Shown: in pieces, positions 17,947 through 27,896 of the stretch
Layout of the letters: every line of letters begins with the position of its first letter
Numbering within the stretch: the stretch's first letter is position 1
Position numbers and translations under genes: made by a program
Origin: OLB6 sp964620125
GTDB taxonomy: Bacteria; Bacteroidota; Ignavibacteria; Kapaibacteriales; Kapaibacteriaceae
Reading direction: 5' to 3'
DNA: 64,000 bases
Assembly (NCBI GenBank): GCA_964620125.1
Contig: CAZUGQ010000015.1
Location: forward strand, 3,337 to 67,336
The notes under the pieces: generated by a model
Seen by the model: only the letters and a program-made list of their open reading frames with translations
Told to the model about the DNA's origin: nothing
The model's database searches: none

Positions 17947-17954
17947 TACATTTG
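17947..17954 (+). promoter_or_regulatory. TAnnTTTG box just upstream of nucleotidyltransferase start
   Basis: TACATTTG lies 7 bases before the ATG at 17961. If it acts as a -7 box the transcript would be nearly leaderless. It could also be chance, because the upstream gene is close enough for readthrough. Confidence 0.3.
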
Positions 17955-17960
17955 CCGCTC

Positions 17961-18938
17961 ATGCGCGCCATCATCCCCGTTGCCGGAATCGGCACCCGGC
18001 TCCGACCGCATACCTACACTCTTCCAAAGGTTCTCGTCAACGTAGCCGGGAAGCCTATACTTGGACACATCCTGGACGCCCTTGTTGAGCAGGGGCTATC
18101 GGATGCCACCATCGTTACCGGATACAAGGCTGACCTGGTAGAAGAGTATGTCCGTTCGAACTATGATCTTCCCTGCACCTTCGTGATGCAGGATGATTTG
18201 AAGGGGCTTGGGCATGCAATCTGGACTGCGCGGGAGGCACTGGCCGATAAACCCGTGCTGATCATTTTAGGCGACACAGTTTTTGATGTTGACTTGAGTG
18301 TGCTGCATACCAGCCAGTTCTCCTCGCTAGGAGTAAAAACCGTTGAAGATCCCCGACGGTTTGGAGTTGTGATCACTGACGGACCCTTTGTTGAACGTTT
18401 GGTAGAAAAGCCGGAGACGCCGCTGAGCTACAATGCCCTTGTGGGTTTGTACTATATCGTTCATCCACGACTGCTGGCGGAATGTCTCGAAGAACTCATT
18501 ACCAAGGACGTGCGAACCAAGGGAGAGTACCAGCTTACCGATGCTCTGCAGCTAATGGTAGACAGAGGAGAAAAGTTTACCACGTTCGCCGTTGAAGGTT
18601 GGCACGACTGCGGCAAACCCGAAACACTGCTTGAAACCAACCGATTTCTTCTAAACAATCGATCATCAAGCGCCGCCCCTGCTGGCTGCGTGATTGTTCC
18701 ACCGGTTCACATTGACCCAACAGCCATTGTTGAACATAGCGTTATCGGACCGTACGCCTCCATTTCGAAAGGTGCTGTGGTTCGCAATGCAATCGTACGC
18801 GACTCCATAATCAGCGACCTTGCCACGGTAGCGGACATTGCCCTGGATCAAAGCATTGTTGGTGAAAACGCTACGGTTACTGGCCGGTTTGCCAGCATCA
18901 ACATCGGCGACGCGTCAATTGTGAAGCTCACACCCTAA
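17961..18938 (+). CDS. Sugar-phosphate nucleotidyltransferase with left-handed beta-helix tail
   Basis: 325 residues from the ATG at 17961. The N-terminus carries the nucleotidyltransferase signature (IIPVAGIGTRLRPHTYTLPK, with Lys in PKVLVNVAGKPIL), the metal-binding Asp in LIILGDTVFDVD and the sugar-binding region EKPETPLSYNALVGLYYI. The last ~80 residues show hexapeptide-like repeats (AIVEHSVIGPYASISKGAVV) typical of glucose-1-phosphate thymidylyl/uridylyltransferase long forms. It makes an NDP-sugar for envelope glycans; the exact sugar and nucleotide cannot be fixed. It is followed within 8 bases by metK. Confidence 0.88.
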   Translation: MRAIIPVAGIGTRLRPHTYTLPKVLVNVAGKPILGHILDALVEQGLSDATIVTGYKADLVEEYVRSNYDLPCTFVMQDDLKGLGHAIWTAREALADKPVLIILGDTVFDVDLSVLHTSQFSSLGVKTVEDPRRFGVVITDGPFVERLVEKPETPLSYNALVGLYYIVHPRLLAECLEELITKDVRTKGEYQLTDALQLMVDRGEKFTTFAVEGWHDCGKPETLLETNRFLLNNRSSSAAPAGCVIVPPVHIDPTAIVEHSVIGPYASISKGAVVRNAIVRDSIISDLATVADIALDQSIVGENATVTGRFASINIGDASIVKLTP

Positions 18939-18946
18939 CTGCCGTA

Positions 18947-20098
18947 ATGGTATTCACGTCTGAATCCGTTTCCGAAGGCCATCCCGATAAGATCTGTGAT
19001 CAGGTCAGCGATGCCGTTCTCGATGCCGTTCTCAACGAAGATCCCGCAGGCCGTGTTGCGTGCGAATGTTTTGCCGCTACAGGGATGATTGTTGTTGGTG
19101 GTGAGATTACCACGAACACCTACATAGACTTACCAGTCCTTGTACGAGGCGTGATCCGCGATATTGGGTATACGGATCCTGCTCTCCGATTTGATGCAGA
19201 GTCTTGCGCCATCATTAATGTGATCAACCGTCAGTCGGGCGACATTGCCATGGGTGTTGACACTGGAGGTGCCGGCGACCAAGGGATGATGTTCGGATAT
19301 GCCTGCAAGGAAACCGATGAGTACATGCCGTCGCCTATCTACTACTCACACAAGCTCGTAAAACGTTTGGCAGACATTCGCAAGCATGACGCCATCCTGA
19401 TGCCATACCTGCGCCCTGATGCCAAAGCACAGGTAAGTGTAGAGTACGCAGATAACGGAGAACCTGTGGCTATAAGTGCCGTTGTGGTTTCCACACAGCA
19501 TGCCGAGCGGGACAGCTTTGAGCGTGAGGTGACGCAAAAGCGCATTCGCGAAGATGTCCTTGAAAACGTGGTGAAGGCCGTTATTCCTGAACACCTCATC
19601 ACGAACAACACGGTGTATCACATCAATCCTACCGGACGATTTGTTATCGGTGGTCCACATGGCGACACTGGCCTTACCGGCCGCAAGATCATTGTAGACA
19701 CCTACGGTGGCCGTGCCCCTCATGGTGGTGGAGCATTTTCTGGTAAGGACCCCACAAAGGTTGATCGCTCTGCAGCGTATGCTGCCCGGCACGTTGCGAA
19801 AAATCTGGTAGCTGCCGGTGTGGCTTCGGAGTGCACCATTCAACTTGCATATGCCATCGGCGTGGCCGAACCAGTTTCCATCCTGGTGAATACCCATGGT
19901 ACTGGCAGCGTACGTGATGCCGAGATTGCTCGGTTTGTGAAGGCGAATGTTGACCTCACACCGGACGGCATCATCAACCGACTCAACTTGCGCAGACCCA
20001 TCTATCGTCCGTCAGCCGCATACGGCCACTTCGGACGTCACCAGTTTCCCTGGGAACACCTAGACCTGGTGGATATGTTTACTCGCTCACTCACGTAA
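18947..20098 (+). CDS. metK: S-adenosylmethionine synthetase
   Basis: 383 residues, normal length. Signature sequences are all present: FTSESVSEGHPDKICDQVSD at the N-terminus (ATP/Met site), GAGDQGMMFGYACKET (metal/phosphate loop) and GGGAFSGKDPTKVDRSAAY (P-loop-like). It forms SAM from methionine and ATP. It lies 8 bases after the nucleotidyltransferase and 11 bases before ahcY, so SAM synthesis and recycling are coupled in one transcript. Confidence 0.97.
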   Translation: MVFTSESVSEGHPDKICDQVSDAVLDAVLNEDPAGRVACECFAATGMIVVGGEITTNTYIDLPVLVRGVIRDIGYTDPALRFDAESCAIINVINRQSGDIAMGVDTGGAGDQGMMFGYACKETDEYMPSPIYYSHKLVKRLADIRKHDAILMPYLRPDAKAQVSVEYADNGEPVAISAVVVSTQHAERDSFEREVTQKRIREDVLENVVKAVIPEHLITNNTVYHINPTGRFVIGGPHGDTGLTGRKIIVDTYGGRAPHGGGAFSGKDPTKVDRSAAYAARHVAKNLVAAGVASECTIQLAYAIGVAEPVSILVNTHGTGSVRDAEIARFVKANVDLTPDGIINRLNLRRPIYRPSAAYGHFGRHQFPWEHLDLVDMFTRSLT

Positions 20099-20109
20099 TT
20101 GCAAACCTC

Positions 20110-21540
20110 ATGGCTACAACAACAAAAAACCGTTCGTCCGTGCCCAGTGCATCAACTCACAAGAACGGAGCCCCTCCGCGCAATGCTCCATTTGGCAAAC
20201 GCACCACGCCAGCTCGAGTTACTGGCGGCAGTATTGCCTACCAGCCGCACTCCTATGCCGTGCGTGACCTTGCTCTCGCTGAGTGGGGACGGCGCGAAAT
20301 CGAACTTGCCGAAGCAGAAATGCCCGGCCTGATGGCATTACGTGAGGAGTACAGAGGCAAGAAGCCACTGAAAGGAGCACGGATTGCCGGATGTCTGCAC
20401 ATGACCATCCAAACCGCAGTGCTCATTGAAACACTTGTTGACCTTGGGGCCAAGGTTCAGTGGTCCAGTTGCAACATCTTTAGCACGCAGGATCATGCTG
20501 CCGCCGCCATCGCAAAGACAGGCGTACCCGTCTTTGCGTGGAAAGGCATGAATGCCGAGGAGTTCGACTGGTGCATAGAACAAACCTTGTTCTTCGGTAA
20601 TGGCCGTGAGCCCCTTAACATGATCCTTGATGACGGTGGCGACCTTACCAACATGGTGTTCGACGAATACCCCGAGTTGATGGCTGGCATCCGTGGTTTA
20701 AGTGAGGAAACCACAACAGGCGTGCATCGCCTCTATGAACGCATGAAGAATGGCACTCTAAGTATGCCAGCGATAAATGTGAACGACTCTGTTACAAAGA
20801 GCAAGTTCGACAACAAGTACGGCTGCAAGGAATCCCTAGTAGATGCCATTCGCAGAGCGACAGACATCATGATGGCCGGTAAGGTTGCCGTTGTTGCAGG
20901 TTATGGTGATGTAGGCAAGGGTTCTGCCGCCTCACTCCGTGGAGCGGGTGTGCGCGTGATCGTTACCGAGATTGACCCAATCTGTGCCCTTCAGGCAGCA
21001 ATGGATGGCTATGAGGTTAAGAAGATGAGGGACGCTGTAAAAGAGGCCGACATCGTTGTTACGGCAACCGGTAATCGCGACGTTATCACAGCAGAACATT
21101 TCAAGCGGATGAAGGATAAAGCCATCGTGTGCAACATCGGTCACTTCGACAATGAGATCGACGTTGCTTGGCTCAACAAACACTACGGTAAGACGAAGGT
21201 GGAGATCAAACCGCAGGTTGACAAATACACCGTGGAAGGCACTGACATCATCCTGCTTGCAGAGGGACGCCTTGTGAACCTGGGTTGTGCCATGGGGCAT
21301 CCCAGTTTTGTGATGAGTAACAGTTTCACGAACCAGGTTCTAGCACAACTGGAGTTGTGGCTTCATCACAAGAATTACGAGAATAAGGTTTACGTGCTCC
21401 CTAAACATCTCGATGAAAAGGTTGCCCGCTTGCACCTGAAAAAGATTGGTGTGGAGCTCGACAAATTATCCGACGAGCAGGCCAAGTACATCGGTGTTGA
21501 TGTGAAGGGTCCGTACAAACCGGACTATTACCGGTACTAA
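20110..21540 (+). CDS. ahcY: Adenosylhomocysteinase
   Basis: 476 residues. It hydrolyses S-adenosylhomocysteine to homocysteine and adenosine, clearing the product of SAM-dependent methylation. NAD-binding motif VAVVAGYGDVGKGSAASL; substrate-site sequences SSCNIFSTQDHAAAAIA and NVNDSVTKSKFDNKYGC; C-terminal KPDYYRY carries the conserved Lys and Tyr that reach into the neighbouring subunit. The first ~45 residues (Thr/Ser/Pro-rich, poorly conserved in type) are longer than usual and look disordered. Co-transcribed with metK. Confidence 0.96.
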   Translation: MATTTKNRSSVPSASTHKNGAPPRNAPFGKRTTPARVTGGSIAYQPHSYAVRDLALAEWGRREIELAEAEMPGLMALREEYRGKKPLKGARIAGCLHMTIQTAVLIETLVDLGAKVQWSSCNIFSTQDHAAAAIAKTGVPVFAWKGMNAEEFDWCIEQTLFFGNGREPLNMILDDGGDLTNMVFDEYPELMAGIRGLSEETTTGVHRLYERMKNGTLSMPAINVNDSVTKSKFDNKYGCKESLVDAIRRATDIMMAGKVAVVAGYGDVGKGSAASLRGAGVRVIVTEIDPICALQAAMDGYEVKKMRDAVKEADIVVTATGNRDVITAEHFKRMKDKAIVCNIGHFDNEIDVAWLNKHYGKTKVEIKPQVDKYTVEGTDIILLAEGRLVNLGCAMGHPSFVMSNSFTNQVLAQLELWLHHKNYENKVYVLPKHLDEKVARLHLKKIGVELDKLSDEQAKYIGVDVKGPYKPDYYRY

Positions 21541-21550
21541 CTCTCAAACA

Positions 21551-22570
21551 ATGCGCTGGGCTCTCTTTGTGATGTGCTACCTGCTCCTTGCGTGGTGCAC
21601 ACCATCGGTTGTGTTTTGCCAAACAGTTCGGTTAGATCCAGTTCAGCAGGAGGTAGCAAGTACCGAACGAGACGTGACAACCGTTGGTAAGAGCCATTCG
21701 GAGCATCGCATGGTACGGATCCACGGTGGCACCTACACGATTGGAACCAACGATCCAACCGCACCCAATCGCGAGCGTCCGGCCAAAACAGTTACTCTGA
21801 ACTCTTTCTGGATAGATCTCCATGAGGTAACGAATGCGCAGTTTGCCGCACATGTACAGGCAACAGGGTATGTGACTGTGGCGGAGCGGCCGATTGATTG
21901 AGATGTGCTTTCACAACAGCTACCACCTGGAACACAACGACCACCGGATTCTCTTCTCAAGCCCGGTTCCCTCGTGTTTTTGCAGCCTTCTACCACAGTT
22001 CCATTGGATGATGTGCGCACGTGGTGGCATTGGATCCTTGGTGCAAATTGGCGCCACCCAGAAGGCCCCAACAGTTCCATCATTAATCGCATGGATCACC
22101 CCGTTGTGCATGTTGCATACGAAGATGCAGAAGCATACGCTAGATGGGCCGGACTCCGTTTGCCCACCGAGGTTGAGTGGGAGGTTGCCGCTCGTGGCGG
22201 TATCCAAGGCGAACAGCGCTACAAATGGGGAGAATCGGTTTCTGACGACGACAGTGTAGCCAACATCTGGCAGGGGGCTTTCCCAGACGAGTACACAGAG
22301 CGAGACGGATATACGCGAACAGCACCGGTTGGCAGCTATGAACCCAACGGTTACGGAATTTGGGACATGTCTGGCAATGTTTGGGAATGGTGCAGCGATA
22401 GCTACGCAAACCCTTCCGATCCCACTGTTCACAAACGCGCGATTAGAGGAGGTTCGTTCCTCTGTCACGCGTCATATTGCGAAGCATATCGTATAACCGG
22501 CAGGTCTGGCGAGTCGCCAGACACGAGCACAAGCCATATCGGCTTTCGCTGTGCTATTTCAGATCAATAA
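21551..22570 (+). pseudogene. Formylglycine-generating enzyme (SUMF1/FGE), interrupted by an in-frame TGA
   Basis: Two open stretches (21551-21901 and 21905-22570) are in the same frame, separated by a single TGA at 21899-21901. The join AERPID-stop-DVLSQQLPPGT matches the family pattern where Trp sits between Asp and an acidic residue, so TGG has become TGA. The rest is complete for ~339 residues: signal peptide, MVRIHGGTYTIGTND, HPVVHVAYEDAEAYARWAG, LPTEVEWEVAARGG, WDMSGNVWEWCSD, and the catalytic GGSFLCHASYCEAYR with both active Cys. FGE oxidises the active-site Cys of sulfatases to formylglycine. Its convergent neighbour is a decayed sulfatase; their 3' ends overlap. A sequencing error is the alternative to a pseudogene. 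Confidence 0.85.
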
Positions 22571-24892
22571 CCACCTTCGAAATCTTTCCTGTAGAACGAT
22601 TCGGTGGCTGGTATGCTTCGTCAACAGGTGCACCAGTATCCATACCCACATCGAGTGCACCACCAAGTCCAAGCACAAGTGGGTGTGTGGCTTCAACTCG
22701 CGAACTCCCAACTTGCTTACCATTTACGGTAAGGGTAATCGTCCCTCCCTTACCCATGCCGCCGCCATCGTACACAAAGTCGGCAACGATGGTCGCATCA
22801 CCTTTGGGCAGCACGGATGATGATCGTACGCGCGTATACTTTTGCCCGAGGTAGTTGACGACGAATACGGGATGTCCCTTGTCTACATAGATCCCATATC
22901 CGCCATCAAGACCTCCCATACTGAATACGCAGCCTTTCACATCGCTTGAGGTGGCGCTAACTTCAGCTGTGATAGTAAAGCTCTTACCCAACAGGCTCGG
23001 CGCGGAACCCGGTGTTACTGCTACGGTCCTGGATAATACTCGAAGTGCTTTCTGCCCATTGTTGGTGTTGGCCTTCCTTGAAGCACAGAACTCAGTCTTT
23101 CAATCCGCAGACCATCCATTGGAAGTACATTGTATCGAGCAGCTTCTGCCCACCAGAGGTTTTGCAACTGACGGAGTTTTCTCGGATCGGATTTCGACAG
23201 GTCGATCGCTTGCGAAAAGTCCTTATCAAGGTTGTACAGCTCCCAAGCAAGTGTATCGGGGTCAACGGGAATACCCGTCAGCTCGGGACAGAAGCCCTAG
23301 AGAAAGCCCACCAGCCGTCGCTATATATCCCGCGATTACTGAACATTTCAAAGTATTGGGTACGATGTCTTTCCTTCGCGTTCTTGTGGGTGAAGGTATA
23401 CACCATACTCGTACCTTCAATTGGCTTTTGAGGAATTCCCTTGTATTCGGCAGGGGGCTTGATGCCAACAGCTTCGTAGATGGTTGGCACAAGGTCTACA
23501 ACGTGACTGAACTGGCTTCGAACCCCGCCCTTCTCTGAAATTCTCTTCGGCCAGGAGATTGCCACTGGGTTGCGAACCCCACCCTGGTGTGAAGCAATCT
23601 GCTTTGTCCACTGAAACGGCGCGTTCATAGCCCAGGCCCATCCCGCCGGAAAGTGGTTGAAGTGTTTCGGCCCGCCCAGCTCGTCCATACTCTTAATCTT
23701 GTCTTGGAGTGATTCCGGAACATTGTTGAAGAAAGAGTTTTCATTCAACAAGCCGGTGAGTCCTCCTTCAGCTGATGCTCCGTTGTCGCCAACGATATAC
23801 ATGATGATTGTGTTATCCGCATCTGGTAAAGATCGCACGGCATCAAGCATCCTTCCCATTTCGGCATCTGTCTGAGCGGTGAATCCCGCGAATACTTCCA
23901 TCATCCGTGCATAAAGCTTCTTCTCGTCGGCAGATAACGACTCCCAAGCGGGCAGCTCTTTGGGCCGCGGGGTGAGAATTGCGTCGGGTGGGACAACACC
24001 AAGGTGCTTCTGCCGCTCAAACACCTGCTTGCGGTACTCATCCCAACCGGCATCGAACTTTCCTTTGAATTGTTCGATGTATGACTTCGTTACGTGGTGT
24101 GGCGCATGCGTAGCACCAGGTGCCATGTACAGCAAGAATGGCTTTGCCGGATCTAGCGACCGTGTTCGGCGCAGCCAGGCGATCGCCTTATCTGCGAGGT
24201 CTTTAGTGAGGATGTACTCAGGATCAGAAGAACGCTCCACCAGATTGTGGTTTTCGTATAGGGTCGGTGACCACTGGTCAACATTACCGCCCATAAATCC
24301 ATAGAAGTAGTCAAACCCGTTACCTCTCGGTCAATGATCAAACGGTCCAAGCATACTTGTTTCCCAGTCCGGCGTGTTGTGGTTTTTCCCAAACCATGCC
24401 GTGGCATGGCCATATTCCCGAAGTATCTGTGCAACGGTTGCTGTGCTTTTCGGAATAACCCCTGTGTAACCGTCGTAGCCGGTTGCCGCCTCAGTAATGA
24501 CTCCGGTGCTGACGGAGTGGTGGTTGCGACCAGTAAGCAATGCAGCTCTAGTCGGACTGCAGAGTGCAGTTGTATGGAACCGTGTAAACTTCAGTCCGTC
24601 CGCAGCCACACGATCCAACGCTGGCGTAGGAATGAGCCCACCAAACGTTCCGAACTGACCGTAGCCCGCATCATCTAGTAAGAATGATCACAATGTTGGG
24701 TGCTCCTGCGGGAGCTGTTGCTGGTTTAGGAAACTGCGGAGGATCACTTTCTTTGATGTTGCGCCCAACTGTGCCCTGGTACTTCCAATCGAGTGTTGGT
24801 AGAGAGCCCTCGGCCTGTTGCGCATTCGCATGGGATATGGCTTGCTGAAGATCCAGAAATAGTATTAGCAAACGGTGCAATGTGCGTTGCAT
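22554..24892 (-). pseudogene. Arylsulfatase, disrupted by frameshifts and a nonsense codon
   Basis: About 780 residues can be rebuilt on the minus strand. The N-terminus has a signal peptide, then APNIVIIL; an extra base at 24679 breaks the frame before LLDDAGYGQFGTFGG. The formylglycine motif is intact (TTALCSPTRAALLTGRNHH). A TGA at 24331-24333 stands in FDH-stop-PRGNGFDYFYGF, where the family has Trp. The middle is long and well conserved (PFLLYMAPGATHAPHHVTKS, IIMYIVGDNGASAEGG). Missing bases near 23288 and near 23025 shift the frame twice more, after which the C-terminal domain (DVKGCVFSMGGLDGGYGIYV) reads to the end. At least four lesions make it nonfunctional. It would have hydrolysed sulfate esters after activation by the adjacent FGE. 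Confidence 0.88.
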
Positions 24893-25039
24893 ACGTGCAT
24901 ATATGTGGTGAAGATTCTGCCAGAAGTTAACAACGGACAGTCATCCTGTTTGCGACCCATCAGCGTAAGGCTCTGTACTAAATCACCAATCATTACAAGG
25001 TATTAAGGGTACATTATCGGATGTGGCCTTCCCAAGATT

Positions 25040-25470
25040 TCACCGATATATAAAGTGCTCGCGATCGCTAAGTTTTGATGACATGGAGGCACAACGAATG
25101 CCCACCCATCATACAGGGTGGTAGATGCCTGCACGCAAACCCATTCGAGACAGCTGCACAGATCATGGGCCTAACTACTGCCCTGTAAACAAATCCCGCA
25201 TAAGCCGACCTGTGGCACCGTACAGGGTCAGATACACTGACGCGCCTTCAGGAGCTGTTCATCGTACCAGCCAAGCCCCTGGGCGCGAGTTGGGGACTAT
25301 CAAGAGAACCGGCGGTGTGGACACATACTCCTGCTGTCAGGTTGCCCAATCGAAACGGAGCCTATGGAGTAGCAGGTTTCCGGGAGGGGTAGTACGGCCT
25401 ATATACAGAAATCCATTCTTCAAGAATTGTGGGTAGTAGGTTTGCGTGTCCAATCCCAGTGATTGTGGCT
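25040..25470 (-). pseudogene. Decayed C-terminus of a T9SS-exported protein
   Basis: No long open frame exists, but one minus-strand frame reads FLKNGFLYIGRTTPPGNLLL, then TAPEGASVYLTLYGATGRLM, RDLFTGQ, SVQLSRMGLRAGIYHPV and VGIRCASMSSKL, the pattern of a type IX secretion C-terminal sorting domain (hydrophobic strands, Y-x-x-x-G-R turn, G-L-x-A-G-x-Y). It is interrupted by stops at 25337-25339 (TGA), 25259-25261 (TGA), 25175-25177 (TAG), 25163-25165 (TGA) and 25109-25111 (TGA). The gene body upstream is no longer readable. It lies between the dead sulfatase and the CFA synthase gene. Confidence 0.6.
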
Positions 25471-25931
25471 AGAAGCGAGTACTTGTTATGAGGAGTACCC
25501 GCGACCCTTATCCATACCACTCGGTTCACTAGCACATCCAAGCATCGTATCTCGCGGTTGCAATTAGGGCCAAAGCTCTGCGATATGATCAGGCACGTGC
25601 AATCGTCCGTCAGGCAACTGACAATGGGGAAGCCCCCTTTCCAGTATCAAGCATTGTATCGCTGACGGGATAGGTTTTGGTTTGTCACATTCAGTATCCG
25701 TTTCCACACTGTTCGGGCATTTTACTCTGGCGTGGGCGATGTCACACAGCATCCCCCCCGGGTGGGGATTGCGGGTGGATGGTTGTGGCAATATGGTGCC
25801 ATCGACGTGAATCATCCACTTCCCCAGCATCTCAACCTTCACACCTACCTTGGCAAATCCCTATCTTGGACACCTAAGTGGCATTACGCTTTCGATCCGA
25901 AACAAACCTCCAACCATCACAAGGAACAGGT
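25471..25931. other. Region without a convincing gene (probable gene remnant)
   Basis: Short frames only. Minus-strand fragments such as VVWIRVAGTPHNKYSLLATI are reminiscent of the pre-sorting region of T9SS cargo proteins, so this is probably the eroded body of the protein whose C-terminus lies at 25040-25470. A 92-codon minus-strand frame at 25564-25842 shows no family resemblance. One AGGGGGCT-family octamer is at 25631-25638. Confidence 0.4.
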
Positions 25932-27107
25932 GTGGGCAACCCAGCCGCCTCCTCAGCACGACTACCCGATCTTGTCACCAGCCGTAACCCGCGAATGGCT
26001 GCACGGTACTCCGGCAGCAGCAAGGTGCCAATCGGCCAGTTTGTGGAGGACTATATCGCCGGTGAAATCGACATTACCTGCAGCATGCAGGATCTCCTCC
26101 AGCAACGCACGAAGTTTTTCGACTATCGATTGATTCCTCACCACTTTCAGTTCTTCTTTTCCAAGTTCATCCCCTCCGTAACCATCCATAGCAAGAAACA
26201 GGATGAACGTATCATCCGCGATCACTACGATCGTGGCAACGACTTCTTCGCTGGATTCCTCGGCGATAGAATGGTGTACACTTCTGCCTTCTTTCATACT
26301 GGCGATGAGTCGCTGGAACAAGCACAAGATCAGAAAATGGATCTGGTGTGCCGCAAAATCCAGATGGAAACCGGGCATCGGCACTTAGATATCGGATGTG
26401 GCTGGGGTACCCTCGTAGCCCATGCCGCCAAGTACTACGGTACGGATAGCACGGGCATTACCATCGCACAAGCGGGTGCGGACTATGGCAACCAGCAAAT
26501 CAAGGATTGGGGTGTGGCCGAGAAAGCACGCATCCATCGCATGGACTACCGAAGCATCCCGCAAGAGAAGTACGACCGTATCACGTGTTTGGAAATGGCC
26601 GAACACGTTGGAGTAAAGTACTTCACAAAGTTCATGCGTCAGGTTAACAGTCTGCTAAAGGACGATGGACTCTTCTTCCTTCAGATAGCTGGCTTGAAAC
26701 ACGGCATCCATGCCGAGTCGATAAGCTGGGGCCTGTTCATGAGCGAATACATCTTCCCTGGTGCCGATGCTTCTATGCCGTTGTCATTCGTTGTCAAGCG
26801 CCTGGAGCTGGCGGGCTTCGAGATTCACAGCGTGGAGAACATTGGAATTCATTACTCACAGACTATCCAGCTCTGGTATTACAACTGGCTGGAAAACAAG
26901 GAAAAAATTCTGGAATCATACGGACCATGGTGGTTCCGCTTGTGGGAGATATTCCTTGCCTGGTCCGTCGATATCGCCAAACAAGGTAACAGCACTTGTT
27001 TCCAGTTGGTGTGCAACAAAAACCTCGAGAACTTCAACCGCCGCCGCTGGTTCGGTGGCATTGAGCTCGGTGAACGCGTTTCGGACTTCGCCTCTTTACA
27101 GCAGTAA
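25932..27107 (+). CDS. cfa: Cyclopropane-fatty-acyl-phospholipid synthase
   Basis: About 391 residues. The start is uncertain: GTG at 25932 follows AAGGA by seven bases and is preferred; GTG at 25878 and ATG at 25995 are in frame. The SAM-binding motif is LDIGCGWGTLVAHAAKYYG; other family sequences are DHYDRGNDFFAGFLG, MVYTSAFFHTGDESLEQAQ, ITCLEMAEHVGVKYF and LFFLQIAGLKHGIHAE. It adds a methylene group from SAM across double bonds of membrane acyl chains, so it acts downstream of desaturases such as the one at 3972-4835. The first ~40 residues are low complexity. It is intact although flanked on both sides by pseudogenes. Confidence 0.9.
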   Translation: MGNPAASSARLPDLVTSRNPRMAARYSGSSKVPIGQFVEDYIAGEIDITCSMQDLLQQRTKFFDYRLIPHHFQFFFSKFIPSVTIHSKKQDERIIRDHYDRGNDFFAGFLGDRMVYTSAFFHTGDESLEQAQDQKMDLVCRKIQMETGHRHLDIGCGWGTLVAHAAKYYGTDSTGITIAQAGADYGNQQIKDWGVAEKARIHRMDYRSIPQEKYDRITCLEMAEHVGVKYFTKFMRQVNSLLKDDGLFFLQIAGLKHGIHAESISWGLFMSEYIFPGADASMPLSFVVKRLELAGFEIHSVENIGIHYSQTIQLWYYNWLENKEKILESYGPWWFRLWEIFLAWSVDIAKQGNSTCFQLVCNKNLENFNRRRWFGGIELGERVSDFASLQQ

Positions 27108-27164
27108 GTGCAGGAACCATCTAACCGGCAATCGCGTTAGCTACGGTGCTTGCCGTTTAAGGGA

Positions 27165-27210
27165 AGCAAAAACAACAACGCCTCGCATGGGTGCAGACAT
27201 GCGGGGCGTT
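27165..27210 (-). terminator. Terminator of the lipoprotein gene, possibly bidirectional
   Basis: AACGCCTCGCATG (27177-27189) pairs with CATGCGGGGCGTT (27198-27210) with one G-U pair. On the minus strand the hairpin is followed by GTTGTTTTTG, so it ends the gene at 27252-27896; it may also stop readthrough from cfa on the plus strand. An AGGGGGCT octamer lies at 27235-27242 between it and the gene. Confidence 0.75.
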
Positions 27211-27251
27211 GCTATGTACAAAAGATTGTTTTGCAGGGGGCTCCGGCAGGC

Positions 27252-27896
27252 TCACGTCCAGTTAGGAAAGATGAAACTATCAGCGTCATCATCGATGAGT
27301 AACTCCAACGTGTACCCAGATGGTGCTGGAATAAAAAAGTCCTTGCTATCTGGATTTTCCACGCCAACACCTATGCTGTAACCAGGTGTAAAGTCTGGCA
27401 GCCAATGGAAGAAGTTCTCGCATGCCTCGTCAGTGCCTTTGCGGTAGATAATCGCCGTATTGTTTACGGCTCCAACTAACTTTACGTCATCGTCATCAAT
27501 ATCGCCCAGGCGCACGCCAGGAATAATAAGATTCTTGGGGTCTTCAAAGGCAATGATGTACGCCACACCTGCACGAACGTATGATGGATCGTTCGGTGAA
27601 TCAGCTCTGGAATTACATGCTTCGTCTGGTGGATCGGATTCGAACACAATCTCGAATGTTCCCCGACCTATGTCGATGGTGCCAACACCAAAAACATAGC
27701 TGTAATCAGGTGAGGTACGGCTCACCATCCACAAGGCATAGAACTTTGTTGTCGGTGGTATGGGCAGTCCCTTGGGATTTCGTATCGTGCCCGATACCCG
27801 AAACGCTGCTGTATCCGGAGTAACCGTGGTGGGGCCTTCACATCCGCCGAGCCCCACCAATACAACTGCTACTATTAGAGCCAGAAACGCTTTCAT
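27252..27896 (-). CDS. Lipoprotein of unknown function
   Basis: 214 residues from the ATG at 27896 (GAGG seven bases upstream). A lipoprotein signal MKAFLALIVAVVLVGLGGC places the lipidated Cys at 19. The mature part is beta-rich (AAFRVSGTIRNPKGLPIPPT, FYALWMVSRTSPDYSYVFG) and acidic, without a recognisable family motif; an N-terminal carboxypeptidase-regulatory-like fold is possible. Its start immediately follows the stop of the upstream barrel gene, which is a pseudogene, so it may have lost its partner. Function unknown. Confidence 0.72.
   Translation of the reverse strand: MKAFLALIVAVVLVGLGGCEGPTTVTPDTAAFRVSGTIRNPKGLPIPPTTKFYALWMVSRTSPDYSYVFGVGTIDIGRGTFEIVFESDPPDEACNSRADSPNDPSYVRAGVAYIIAFEDPKNLIIPGVRLGDIDDDDVKLVGAVNNTAIIYRKGTDEACENFFHWLPDFTPGYSIGVGVENPDSKDFFIPAPSGYTLELLIDDDADSFIFPNWT

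Noticed and set aside
25125..25436. 103-codon plus-strand frame in the region before cfa
   Set aside because: The minus strand of the same segment shows a T9SS sorting-domain pattern; the plus-strand frame has no family resemblance or ribosome-binding site.
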